Positions 45,030 through 56,007 of a stretch of 64,000 nucleotides of DNA are shown here, piece by piece. Source of the DNA: Ophiura sarsii (Eukaryota > Echinodermata > Ophiuroidea > Amphilepidida > Ophiuridae); NCBI GenBank assembly GCA_035610835.1, contig CM069448.1, positions 3,907,607 to 3,971,606 of the forward strand. Reading direction: 5' to 3'. Position numbers and translations under genes: made by a program. The notes below the pieces were generated by a model. It was not told the DNA's origin. It did not search any database and saw nothing but the letters and a program-made list of their open reading frames with translations. Within the stretch, counting starts at the first letter, position 1. Every line of letters begins with the position of its first letter.

Positions 45030-45034
45030 CAGTG

Positions 45035-46065
45035 ATCAACCACCCACTCTAATCCATAGCCCATCCACACCGTCACCTACCCATTCCATCATATACCCAC
45101 CGATCACAACCCATAGCCCATCCACCCTATCACCCACACATCATCACATACCCATACAATCACATCCACTCCAATCCATCGCCCATTCACCCCATAACCC
45201 ACCCATTCCAGCACATACCCACCTCATCACATACCCACCCAATCACATACCACCCCATCAACCACCGATTCCATCATCCACTCACCACATCACCCACCCA
45301 TCCCCCCATCACATACCCACCCCATCACATACCCACTCCAATCCATCACCCATCCACTCATAACCCACCCATTCCCCCACATACCCATCTCATCACACAC
45401 TCACTCAAATCCATAGCCCATCCACCACATCACCCACCCATCCCATCACCTATACCCACCCCATCACATACCCACTCCAATCCATCGTCCATCCACCCCC
45501 ATAACCCACCCATTCCAACCCATCCCATGCATCACATACCGACCCAATCACATACCCACCCCATGCCATCAACCACCGATTCCATCACCCACCCCATCAC
45601 CTACCCACTCCAATCCATCGTCCATCCACCCCCATAACCCACCCATTCCAACCCATCCCATCACATACCGACCCAATCACATACCCACCCCATGCCATCA
45701 ACCACCGATTCCATCACCCACCCCATCACCTACCCACTCCAATCCATCGTCCATCCACCCCATAACCCACCCATTCCACCACATCCCATCACATACCCAC
45801 CCAATCACATATCCACCCCATCAACCACTGATTCCATCACCCAGCCACCCACCCCATCACATACCCATTCAACCCATTCAATCACCCACACCATCACATA
45901 CCCATCCCATCATATGTCACCCATCACCAACCCAAGCACATACCCACCCCACTCCATTCCATGATCACCCATCCCATCACATACCCACTCCATCACCCCC
46001 GTGACCAACCCATCACCCACCCATCTCATCCCATCACCCAACCCATCACCCCATCACTCACCTGC
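45035..46065. repeat. G-poor CCCATCACATACCCA satellite, about 1 kb
   Basis: Irregular tandem words CCATCACATACCCACCC, CTCCAATCCATCGTCCATCC and ACCCACCCATTCCA. The 45476-45600 and 45595-45715 segments are near-identical higher-order repeats. Guanine is nearly absent from the plus strand. Confidence 0.88.
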
Positions 46066-46742
46066 TCAAAGAGCATGATCATGGGATACCCAAGCTGTCA
46101 TCCTAAGTGACACAGTCAATATTATACAACGTTATCAAAACGGGATCTTTTAGATCATATAGTACGAGATCTATCCAGTTTAAAGTCCCTTTGAAGTGTC
46201 GTTATCTTTTACTTCATTTTTGAATCTTTTTGTCTGTAATCTATATGATCAACATGTGAATTTCCCACGTGAAGGGCAGGGACTACGCACATCTCATCAC
46301 AACCACTATCTTCAACGTGCGGTGAGGGTCATATAAAATGTTCTGCCTAACTCCGTCTTGAAATTGACATACCCGTGACTGTTATGGTTAAAGCGCGAAT
46401 ATAAATGGCATTCAAATTCACATAACTATCACCACTATTTACTGACAGGGCTGTCACCTCTCCCGCATATTAGGCGGGAGTCTCCCGCCTATATAGACAC
46501 TCATTCTCCCGCACTCCCGCCTAGCATATAAAATCTCCCGCCTCAACAAAATTACCTCAATTAAAATGTTTATCAACACCTTTAGCTTCCGTCGGTACAT
46601 TTGCGATTTTGACCACGCGATTTTTCGGGCGGATTTGTGTATATATACGATAGTGAAAAGGAGACCAATGCTAGTTGTTACTTTGGTCTTTGGATGTGAC
46701 ATGACGTCGATGTTATCTTCTATATACGTCTAAATATCGATG
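46066..46742. other. No gene: repeat fragments
   Basis: TCTCCCGCC words repeat at 46460-46545. A segment (46575-46620) matches the reverse complement of the 55.6 kb tandem unit (ACCGACGG... TTTGCGATTTTGACCA). 46636-46742 is a direct repeat of 40686-40805. Confidence 0.45.
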
Positions 46743-46744
46743 TA

Positions 46745-47031
46745 CAGGGGCCAAATTCTCAAAATGCTCCGATTTTGATGAGAATGGTCTCAAATTGTTT
46801 AGATGGATACAACAAGCCATAAAAGGAATAGTTTGTCATATCTATAAGTTACGCATCTACTATAAAAGTTCATTAGGTCAAAGGTCAGCTCACATTAGCC
46901 GTATAATAGCTTCCTGACCTTATTATCGAATGGTATAGACGCCGACCTTATCATAGATATATAGCAAACTATTCTTTTTGACTTGCTGTATGTATTAAAA
47001 CAATTTGAGCAGTTTGAGAATTTGAACCCTG
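46745..47031. mobile_element. TA-flanked MITE CAGGG(G)CCAAATTCTCAAA
   Basis: Ends CAGGGGCCAAATTCTCAAA and TTTGAGAATTTGAACCCTG, bordered by TA on both sides (Tc1/mariner-like). Confidence 0.6.
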
Positions 47032-47032
47032 T

Positions 47033-47183
47033 ACTAATATACCGTAGATATTCGATATCTAGCCATCTTTCTGCCAACTTTGAAACTCTGAAAGAGATGG
47101 CGCCCTCTCGCGATTAAAGCCATATTTTAAACAGATCATTCTAACAAAATAATTTCGGCGGCGCTGAAAATGACGTACGTAGG
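47033..47183. repeat. Inverted duplicate of 51310-51466
   Basis: Shares TACCGTAGATATTCGATATC, GAGATGGCGCCCTCTCGCGA and TTCGGCGGCGCTGAAAATGA in reverse order with the later segment. Confidence 0.75.
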
Positions 47184-47587
47184 CCTAATGTTCGTAGTAT
47201 ATAGTCAGTTCAGTCAGTCATTAGCGCGATCACTAACTAGAGAGATAAGCTCTTTCTGTTATGAAGATCCCGTAGATTCTCCTAGTTAATTATGTTGCAT
47301 TATTAGATGCTCGATCATTCGGAGATCGAAATTTGTAAGTGTGTTAACGTTAATGAATTATGATCGAAATTATAGAACCCAGAACGCTTGACCTAAAAGT
47401 TGTCTACTCTATAGTCCACCTTACTGTATATGGGGCAAGAGGCAACAGTTCTGACGATATACATTTGATTGTTAGTTTTCAGTGTGTGTGTTATCACGTT
47501 ATGTATATATATTTCAAATAAAATATACGCCCCCCCCAAAAAAAAAAAATCCTAAAATTACTGCTTTTTGGTCGAATAACTCGATAG

Positions 47588-47850
47588 ACTACCACTAGTT
47601 CATTATTCATTGAACACGACGGTTGCTTCAATGAGTAGTATGGCCGAGCGGTTTAGGCTTTAGACTATAAATCGATTGGATTCTCCCCGCGTCGGTTCGA
47701 ATCCTTCTGAATACCTTTTGTTACAAAAAGCGATTTAGTCTCTGTGTATGGGAAATGAAATGACGTATATTTTTACTCCACACATTTTTATTCATGGATG
47801 TAATTGCCTACCTCCAGACACACACCAGAGTATCTTAAATGCATTATTAC
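47588..47850 (+). mobile_element. tRNA-Ser-derived repeat, copy A
   Basis: It shares sequence with 48864-49090 from CCACTAGTTCATTATT through the tRNA-like part (47635-47715; loop ACTATAA in place of ACTAGAA), then AAAGCGATTTAGTCTCTGTG and on to CCAGAGTAT. The A box (TGGCCGAGCGG) and B box (GGTTCGAATCC) are intact. The anticodon is changed to ATA, so it is not a working tRNA-Ser. Confidence 0.65.
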
Positions 47851-48009
47851 CAAGATTTTCACATCTTAATGTCGGGAACCCTGTGACCTTTAAACATTTT
47901 ACATTCCAATAAATGTGTTAATGCAAGATTTTTATTCAAATATGTTTTCTATTTATATTAGACCTACTCCTTTATTTTCATATCAGTTTGAAATATTAAG
48001 GTGCTACAC

Positions 48010-48125
48010 TTAAATAAACACTCTTCACGCGGCAGCGTCTACAGACGACATTCCACAATTTCACAGAATATTTCAAAAATTGAAACAAGTATTATACTTG
48101 CCTAGTATTTTTTTCAGTTATCCTT
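48010..48125. mobile_element. TTAACACTTTCC family MITE, partial inverted copy
   Basis: Only the GCGGC-side end and about 100 internal bases match, in reverse orientation (CTTCACGCGGCAGCGTCTAC). Confidence 0.5.
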
Positions 48126-48544
48126 TGGATTAATTGGACCAGAGAGTTGTTATAGACCTTGCAAGCTGTTTATATACAATAAAAGCAACAACCGCATGAA
48201 AGTGTTTAGAGCTCATTTACAACCCAAATAGTTCCTATTTTACACGGGGGCGTTTATTTTTGTTGTGACACAATCAGTTGCATAGATGTACGCTCTAATC
48301 GTTTCGTTGTCATAATATCAATCGTCTTCTAAAAATGACATTAAAGATCGATAATTGCTCAGCAGCAAAATGATCGAATGACAAGCTCAACATTCTTCAA
48401 TGGGTATTTAAGTGATGTGCAACCAAGCGTGAATCAGTATTCAGCGTGCCATGTAATAAATAATATTGAATAAAAGTCAGGAAACTATAAACAGTTTGGG
48501 GAAATAAAAATAACATGAAGACTACCATTAAATATAGGCCTATA

Positions 48545-48614
48545 CACAGTCTCGAACCCGGGTCCTCTCGCTTCTGTGGCCGGAGTTTACCCACTAGACC
48601 ACACGGAGACTGTG
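48545..48614 (-). ncRNA. tRNA-like sequence with degenerate T arm
   Basis: On the minus strand: perfect 7-bp terminal pairing CACAGTC/GACTGTG, an A-box-like GTGGTCTAGTGGGTA and a B-box GGGTTCGAGA. The 3' side of the T stem is missing. A tRNA pseudogene or SINE head is more likely than a functional tRNA. Confidence 0.45.
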
Positions 48615-48863
48615 TTCAAGTGAGCACCACAAGACGAGCCCTAATGTATTAGCAGTCGTGTCAGCAGTTGCCACAGTTTAGTGAATCTATGGTCTATTGT
48701 AGACGACATGATTTTATTTTCACGTGAAATGAGGATGTCGTCGTGCAATTCATATGACAAAATATCAGCCTTAGGCGTAAAAAAAATTGCCTTTAGAAAG
48801 TCATCCCACCGCACTTGTCCCCCCCCCCCCCCCACCCCCCATCCCTAAAAAAAAACCCAAAAC

Positions 48864-49090
48864 ACCACTAGTTCATTATTTAGTGCACACGATAGACGCT
48901 TCAATGAGTAGGCATGGCCGAGTGGTTTAGGACTATGGACTAGAAATCTGCTGAATTCTCCCCGCCTCGGTTCGAGTCCTGCAGAATACCTTTCGTTAAA
49001 AAGCGATTTAGTCTCTGTGTGTTGGAAAAGGGGGCATATTTTTACTCCGCGCATTTTAATTCATCTATAATCGTCTACTCCAGAGTATGT
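48864..49090 (+). mobile_element. tRNA-Ser-derived repeat, copy B
   Basis: The tRNA-like part at 48908-48990 keeps the serine AGA anticodon loop (GACTAGAAATC), the A box TGGCCGAGTGG and the B box GGTTCGAGTCC. The acceptor stem is disrupted (GTAGGCA against AGAATAC). It is a SINE or pseudogene rather than a functional tRNA. Flanking homology with copy A extends to both sides. Confidence 0.65.
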
Positions 49091-49837
49091 TACTGTATTC
49101 TGTCCAGGATGCTTCACATAATGATATTTTCCCTTGTTGGGAGCATATTAATCATGTCAAAGACGGTAATAATGTTATTGCACTGGTTTATCTGATGGGC
49201 GTCGTTTTGTGTGTGACCTATACAAATTAACATAATTTCGATCGAGTTTATTAGCTTATGAACATTGGTAAAATTCGATGTTACGATCGCATTGAAAATG
49301 CATCTTTGTCGACTCAAAACAATCATGTTTATTTTATTAAAACAGAAATTGCATCCTGGATAAATATGACTTTCCCTTCAAATGAACCTAAGTTGATCAA
49401 AATTGATAATCGTGGCGCAGGCCAACCAAAAGACGTAATTTTCCCGGTTAATTTTCACGTTTGGTGTCTGACTGTCAAGCATCATTGATATAAAACGCAT
49501 GCAACAAATTAGTGTGAAACATTGTTCATCATTTTTTAACCTTATACATTAAAATATTCATAGTGTTCCTCATTAATTAATTAATTAATTTGTTTATTTA
49601 TTTATTTATTTATAAGATTTTGCTAACATAATTGTCATTTTTTATATCATCTGATTCCGAGCGCACAATGAGAATTAAACAATATTTGTAACTTTTCTAA
49701 AATAACAATTAATAGGTCTCTTGGCATAATTCGCATTCAAACCATAAAATTATACATGTACATTCGATTTATTCCTAACTGCTAGTCTAATCTGATGACC
49801 GTGTTAACTATCACGCTATGTATGTACATGTATAATG

Positions 49838-50005
49838 CACTATGAAAACTCTCTCATTGCTTGCGTGGTAGATTTCGATCGCGACAGGAGCATGCGCAGA
49901 TGCGATTTTTGTGTAAGTGGTCTGTGATTTTGTCATATTATATTTTTACTGTGATTTGTCGATCTGCATTAAATGCAAAAAGTAACAACGCCCCCGGCTG
50001 GACTC

Positions 50006-50045
<40 letters not shown>

Positions 50046-50437
50046 AATTGCGCCACGGAGGTGATTATTACTAGGCTGTTTTGGTTTGTCATGTTCACCC
50101 GTACACTTCCCCGTACACTTTCTTGCAAAGTCGGCATCGTTTTTTCTCAATGTTGCTTGCATATTGCCTTTGCTGTCGCCTTTAATACATGTGCTGTTAC
50201 TTGAACTTGGAACCAACGTTTAATTTGAACTGTCTATTTTCAATAAAAAATACTCCAATACGGGAAAAAAATCAGAAAAGCTCACAGACAACAAATAAGA
50301 ACATCATTTTACTCGACCTAGAATTTCAATCAACGGATTTCAATCATCGGCAAAACCCGATGATGTGAGTGACGTCATTTAATGAGCTCATTAGCATAAT
50401 TTATGTCCGTGAAATATACAATAGGGTTTTGGTAGTG
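49838..50437 (-). mobile_element. Transib/RAG-like non-autonomous element carrying tRNA-Asn, copy 2 (inverted)
   Basis: This is a near-identical reverse-complement copy of 42811-43414. It begins (plus strand) CACTATGAAAAC and ends GGGTTTTGGTAGTG. It is flanked by a different 5-bp duplication, TAATG (49833-49837 and 50438-50442), so the two copies are independent insertions rather than a segmental duplication. Confidence 0.72.
49989..50062 (-). tRNA. tRNA-Asn (GTT)-like gene, second copy
   Basis: Identical in sequence to the copy at 43189-43262, including both stem mismatches, in the inverted element copy. Confidence 0.75.
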
Positions 50438-50442
50438 TAATG

Positions 50443-51309
50443 GCTACACGCTTTGGATTCAACGATTGAAATGAATAACATCCCAGAGGAACTATTTACC
50501 GTTCCAAAAGATGTGTTACGTAATAACTTCTCTGGTTATTGAATAGAGAATATTGGAGATAGAATAGAGACTATACTTATATGCGTCCCCGTAACAAAGG
50601 GTTGCCCGCTTTCGCTGTTCAGATCAATTCAACGCACGACCTTCAAAGAATGACCTATTATACATTTGGCGGGTTATTTTATTTTGAATCGAGTATCTCT
50701 CAACATGTGTAATTGGCACTGTGAGAAAAATCAAGCTCGATTTACCGCGCTGGTGGGGGAGGGGGGCGGGGTGGGTGCTTGTCACAACCCCTCACAAGTT
50801 AGTTGTTGTGACTCGTTGAATTCTCAAAAGTGCCAGCCTGGTATAGTCACTTTTATTTTGCCCAACCCCCACCCCACCCCAACTCATTATGAAAAACCTA
50901 GCTACGCCACTCGAATAAAAATCAATCTAGGCCTACATGTACATGTATAACATATTTGTTTCTTCTAACAAATATTAACTGGTGACAAAATAAAGTAAAT
51001 TGATAATTTTGGGATATCTTCTCTATAGTCAGTGTTTTTAAAATAATTTTGATTTAGCTGCTTAATATATCCTTAAAAATAACGAATAGCAACAAATACT
51101 ATTAATTTGTGAAAAAGAAAAGATACACTGGTTAAGTCGAATATGACCTGCCAGAGTCTAGACCTCGCCCCTCGATTTTCCGTATTGTACGTCTGCGGTT
51201 TTACCCCGTTACCAGACACTCACACTCGTATATACATGTAGTCATTGGATAGGTCCCGGGATAGATTCTTGATCCGAAAATTATATTGAACGGACTATAT
51301 ACTGCGACA
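50443..51309. other. No feature recognised
   Basis: A short GGGGGAGGGGGGCGGGGTGG run at 50755 pairs loosely with CCCAACCCCCACCCCACCCC near 50862, suggesting a decayed foldback. Nothing else. Confidence 0.35.
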
Positions 51310-51466
51310 TTATTTACGTCATTTTCAGCGCCGCCGAAATTATTTTGTTAGAATGATCTTTTTAAAATATGGCTTTAATCGCGAGAGGGCGCCATCTCTT
51401 TCAGAGTTTCAAAGTTTCAAAGTTGGCAGAAAGATGGCTAGATATCGAATATCTACGGTATAAAAG
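51310..51466. repeat. Inverted duplicate of 47033-47183
   Basis: Reverse complement of the 47.1 kb segment. The outward flanks differ. Confidence 0.75.
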
Positions 51467-52476
51467 TGAGGAAAATGTTGACCTTGGCCTATTTTGCACG
51501 ATATCTCGGAAACTGAACATCAGGCGGATATACAACCGTTGACCTTTTTGCTTCGTATATCCTATAAGGAACAGTTTGATATGCATTACAAAAACATAAT
51601 CTGAGCCTATTTGCAATTTGACCCCCATACGACCTTTGACCTTTGATAACTTATTTTCTTAGTGTTCTCTTCGTTGGTATGGAATTCCATGGTTTGACAC
51701 CGTGTTAATGCATAATGCTGTTTACAATGTTTCCAGTTTAAAAATATACACAAGCGAACAGTACGGCATGCTTTGTGAAACAAATATGTTGAACAATTTC
51801 CTGAATTGGAAGCATGCAGATTTCCATTATGTTCTGTGACGTTTTTTCGGAAAGACAGTCACTATAGATTTATAAACTTCATTGTATAGGCGAGAAGAAT
51901 TAGTGTAAACCTTTGAAAAAAACCCACAAAATATAACTTTAATGGACTGTACTCTACAGGTACAGTTTTAGAACCTTTCGACTGACCCTCCTAGCTCACC
52001 AAGAGAGACAAATATACGAAGTCCAAACGGATCCTTCCATTCATAACAACCTTATCTTGTTTAATTGGTTCATCAGATGAACTTCGTTCAGAAAAGCCAT
52101 CCATTTACAATTTAGTAATCTTCACACTGATAATAAATACGTTTTAATTGATAGCCGATAATAAAGTAAACAGGTCTAGCCAGGCTGTCAGAGTGAGCTT
52201 GATCTCACTATTAATGACCTGACTATCCGACTTACCTTTAATAATCCACGTATTAATATCTGATAACGTAGTAAGGGCTCGACCATGTCGACTGAACACA
52301 CAGCACACTTAGATATCTTATCGAGCTTGATTAGACCTGTTGTGATCATTTGTAATAGCCAGCAGTATTGCGTAAATTGTATGAGTCCATTTTAATCAAG
52401 ATTTTGACCCCTGTATTATTATTAAACAAATGACCCCTCCCGGATTTCGTCCACACTTTCGCGAGGGACACCCTTA
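51467..52476. other. No feature recognised
   Basis: AT-rich spacer with GACCTTTGACCTTTGA words near 51640. Confidence 0.3.
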
Positions 52477-52778
52477 GGCCTAAAAAAAAGAAGGTTTGAT
52501 TGGCGTAACATAGAAAGAAAGAAAAATAGGGTAGGTAGGACGGATTTAAAAATTTAAAAAAATCTATAAAATGTCAATGAAATTTTATATACCAGCACAC
52601 AAAGGCCCTATACCATACAGACATAAACAAATGGCACAAATACACATTTTCACTGGGGTTTTTTCTTTTCTTTTTCTCACACACAACAAAAAAGAAAAAA
52701 GAAAGAAAACAAATGTTTAGGGTCGGCGTTCAAAATCGGGTCGGTCGGGTTACGCCAATCAAACCTTTTTTTTAGGCC
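52477..52778. mobile_element. Harbinger-like MITE
   Basis: Inverted ends GGCCTAAAAAAAAG...GGTTTGATTGGCGTAAC and the complement. 3-bp target duplication TTA (52474-52476 and 52779-52781), typical of PIF/Harbinger. Confidence 0.75.
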
Positions 52779-52980
52779 TTAGCTAATGATTTTGATTACC
52801 CTCTTCAGAGAACATATTCATTGAGAAACGAACCTTCGCTCTTCTTCATGGTCAAGGAATTACCGGATTTGACCCAACTATCTGATAAAAGAAAAAACCG
52901 AATACACAGCTGATTGTCTTTGACAATATGTTGTTAGGTCAAAAACCTCTAATCAGTTACCATTCCCTGCATGGCTAATA

Positions 52981-53835
52981 AGGTATCGGACGATTGATTT
53001 GAATTCTATGGACATTTTAGAAAAATATTAGCCTCCATGTCCCTCGCAAAAGTGTTGGGAACTCCCTCCTGACAGCAACATTCAAAATGGCCGCCATACA
53101 GGGGCCTAAAAATTCAAATTGCTTCAATTAAGCTATAAAGCATACCAAATTGTTCGGCTGAGCACAAGTATTCCGAAAAAGTATAGTTTGCCCCATTTTC
53201 GATGTTTGGTTAACGAGTTATCGGGGTAAAACGTAAAAAGGTCGTTGTCCTTTGCATAATGGGGTCAAAATTTAAACTTGCTCCGATTTAAAAATTAAAA
53301 AAATCTCATATTGTTCGTATGATCACAAGGATTCTAGAAATGGTGGGTTTTTTTTTTATCACCGGGAATATTTTGTGTGGGTCATAAGTTCAAATCAAAA
53401 GGTCAAGGTTTTGACCTATATAGAACCTTACCTTTTGACACCTTTATTAGGTACCACAGACACTCTAGATGGTACAAACTATCATTTCTGGAATCCTTGC
53501 AATCAGATCAATTTGAGATATCATTTATTCAAAATCGGAGCAAGTTAAGATTTTGATCCCATATGCAAAGGTCAATGACCTTTTTACGTTTTACCAGAAT
53601 TTAACCAAACATCGGAAGTGGGGCAATCTATACTTTTCGGAATCCTTGTGCTCAGCCGAACAATTTGGTATACCTTTTAGCTTAATTGAAGCAATTTAAA
53701 TTTTGGGGCCCCTGTATGGCGGCCATTTTGGATTTTGCTGTCTCCTAGACCTGGGAGTTCCCAACACTTTTGCGAGGGACATGGAGGCTATTCTTTTCTA
53801 AAAGCTTCATAGAAGTCAAATAAATCGTCAAACCT
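52981..53835. mobile_element. Long TA-flanked foldback element
   Basis: An imperfect palindrome across most of its length: TTAGCCTCCATGTCCCTCGC and AAAATGGCCGCCATACAGGG at the left return inverted at the right. Outer ends AGGTATCGGACGATT / AATCGTCAAACCT, bordered by TA. It abuts the next element. Confidence 0.7.
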
Positions 53836-53837
53836 TA

Positions 53838-54680
53838 GGGGAGATGCGGGAGAGTTGAGCCACCGGGAGAGTTGAACCACCCCCTATAACTCGAAAAGTA
53901 GTAACTTACTCAAATTTATATTGGCATATATTGTTATATAGCATCAATACGACATTGTTAGTGTTAAACTCTACTGTCATGTGTGCTCAGTATCAAAGAT
54001 ACCTAAACAAAATCATTTTTTTCACTTTTGAGTGAAAAATAGAAAAATAAATGTTTTGTCTTTTTTCCCATAGCAAGACTTAATAGAATATAATAGCTGT
54101 AATTTGTTTATTGAAGGGGGTATATATGACCATTATTTTAGAGAACTATTGTAAACTACCAAAAGTTCTACACCAGACAGGATTGGGTTATTTACAAAAT
54201 GGTCACCACGAGGAGAGTTGAGCCATTGGTCATGGGGAGAGTTGAGCATAGGGAAAACATGTAGTAACATTTTGATTTTTGGACTAAAGGTGAAAAATGT
54301 ATAATAAATGAGAGAAAATGTTATTTTGTGCCATGATAATAACATTTGAGCACCATATTTACTTTAAGGATTAATAAATCAAAAGTTGAAAAAATATTAT
54401 TTTAGTTTTTTCACCAGCCATTGACTTATCATGCTGGCTCAACTCTCCTGTAATGGTGGCTCAACTCTCCCATACTGTAGGGAGAGTTGAGCCACTTTAC
54501 CAATTTTTTTTCAAACCTTTTGTATAAATAAGCCTTAACTGCTATCCCAACTGTTATTGTTTCACAACGAAAACAACACTCTTAAGTTTATCTTACACTA
54601 CTTTTTTAGAGGTTTGTACTTTTCTTCCGCATATGGTGACACAAAATATAAAAAATGGCTCAACTCTCCCGCATCTCCCC
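53838..54680. mobile_element. TA-flanked element with GGAGAGTTGAGCCA repeats
   Basis: Ends GGGGAGATGCGGGAGAGTTG and its complement, bordered by TA. The GGAGAGTTGA(G/A)CCA word recurs at 53849, 53868, 54212, 54236 and, inverted, at 54438, 54457 and 54655, plus forward at 54480. Confidence 0.75.
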
Positions 54681-55550
54681 TACTAGCCAGAGAATGGTCA
54701 CTGAATTAAGGTTTTTGACCTAACATGTTGACGGGAATTGTGGGGTGAGTCCACCCTCGAGAGACAGGGCCCTTTGCGACATTGGCCCTTCTGATTCGGA
54801 ATCGGATTGGGTCATTGGGTGCCACTTGTAAAAATGTACAGCTTGTTCGTAGAAATGTAAAAAGAACTTGCTTTATTTGACCTGAAACATATTCCAAGTT
54901 GTACATCTGTGGACAAGGATTCCAAACCTTTATAGTTTGCCCTCTACTGTTTCGTAAGCGATCAGACAAAACGTTACGAGATCATTGTTTGTGGCGGCGG
55001 TGTTTTAAAAAAAACCTAAACTGATCCAGAAAAACGTTCATGAAGTCATGTTGTATGACAATTTTGAGCGTAGGCCTATAACAGACTCATAATAATATGC
55101 GCGCACAAATTTGCCATATTTTATCAAGTCAAGTGGTCAAGTATGACGCTTTATAACTTATAAGGCCAAAAATAAAGAAAAAGTTTGTTTCCAATAGCTT
55201 TAGCTTGAAAAGTCAAATGCGAGATGCGTAGTTTTTTTTGGCTTTTTCTTTTCTTCAAGAAATTAAGAAAAATACATTTTATTGTGAATGGGGTATCATG
55301 TCAAGGATGGTGACTGGTGAGCGAGTCCCAGGAAGGAAATCAAGTCCCGCACGAACATTTTGAGTCCCGGGAACAAAAATCACAATCCCGAAACCCGAGA
55401 TCGACAAAATAATAATAAGCGTACTAAAAGAAAATTGTCAGCTAAATCACTCTTAATTAAATTTATAGTGGAGATTCTCTTGAAATGGTTTTATTTAGTC
55501 AAATATTTTCACTTCCGTGTTTGCCGTTCGCCATCTTGAAAAGCATGCTG
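54681..55550. other. No feature recognised
   Basis: Unremarkable sequence between the foldback elements and the 55.6 kb tandem array. Confidence 0.3.
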
Positions 55551-55551
55551 C

Positions 55552-55588
55552 CACAACGGAGGGTCGTTTTTACCGACGGTGTTATTTC

Positions 55589-55622
<34 letters not shown>

Positions 55623-56007
55623 TTATTGCATGGTCAAAACCGCAAATCTACCGACGGAGGGTCGTTTTTACCGACGGTGTTATTTCAAGGGGGCAGTGTT
55701 ATTGCATGGTCAAAACCGCAAATCTACCGACGGAGGGTCGTTTTTACCGACGGTGTTATTTCAGGGGGGGGGGGCAGTGTTATTGCATGGTCAAAATCGC
55801 AAATCTACCGACGGAGGGTCGTTTTTACCGACGGTGTTATTTCAGGGGGGGGGGGGGCAGTGTTATTGCATGTCAAAATCGCAAATCTACCGACGGAGGG
55901 TCGTTTTTACCGACGGTGTTATTTCAGGGGGGGGCAGTGTTATTGCATGGTCAAAACCGCAAATCTACCGACGGAGGGTCGTTTTTACCGACGGTGTTAT
56001 TTCCAGG
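55552..56007. repeat. Tandem repeat of 78-93 bp, six copies
   Basis: The unit contains ACGGAGGGTCGTTTTTACCG, ACGGTGTTATTTCAG, a variable G run (5 to 28), GCAGTGTTATTGCATGG and TCAAAA(C/T)CGCAAATCTACCG. Length varies mainly with the G run. All three forward frames stay open, which explains the overlapping 170-181 codon frames here. Confidence 0.9.

Noticed and set aside
45692..45964. Pro/His/Thr-rich 90-codon frame
   Set aside because: Part of the CCCATCACATACCCA satellite.
48908..48990. Functional tRNA-Ser (AGA)
   Set aside because: The anticodon loop is right, but the acceptor stem has at least two mismatched pairs and the sequence is shared with a second repeat copy whose anticodon is altered.
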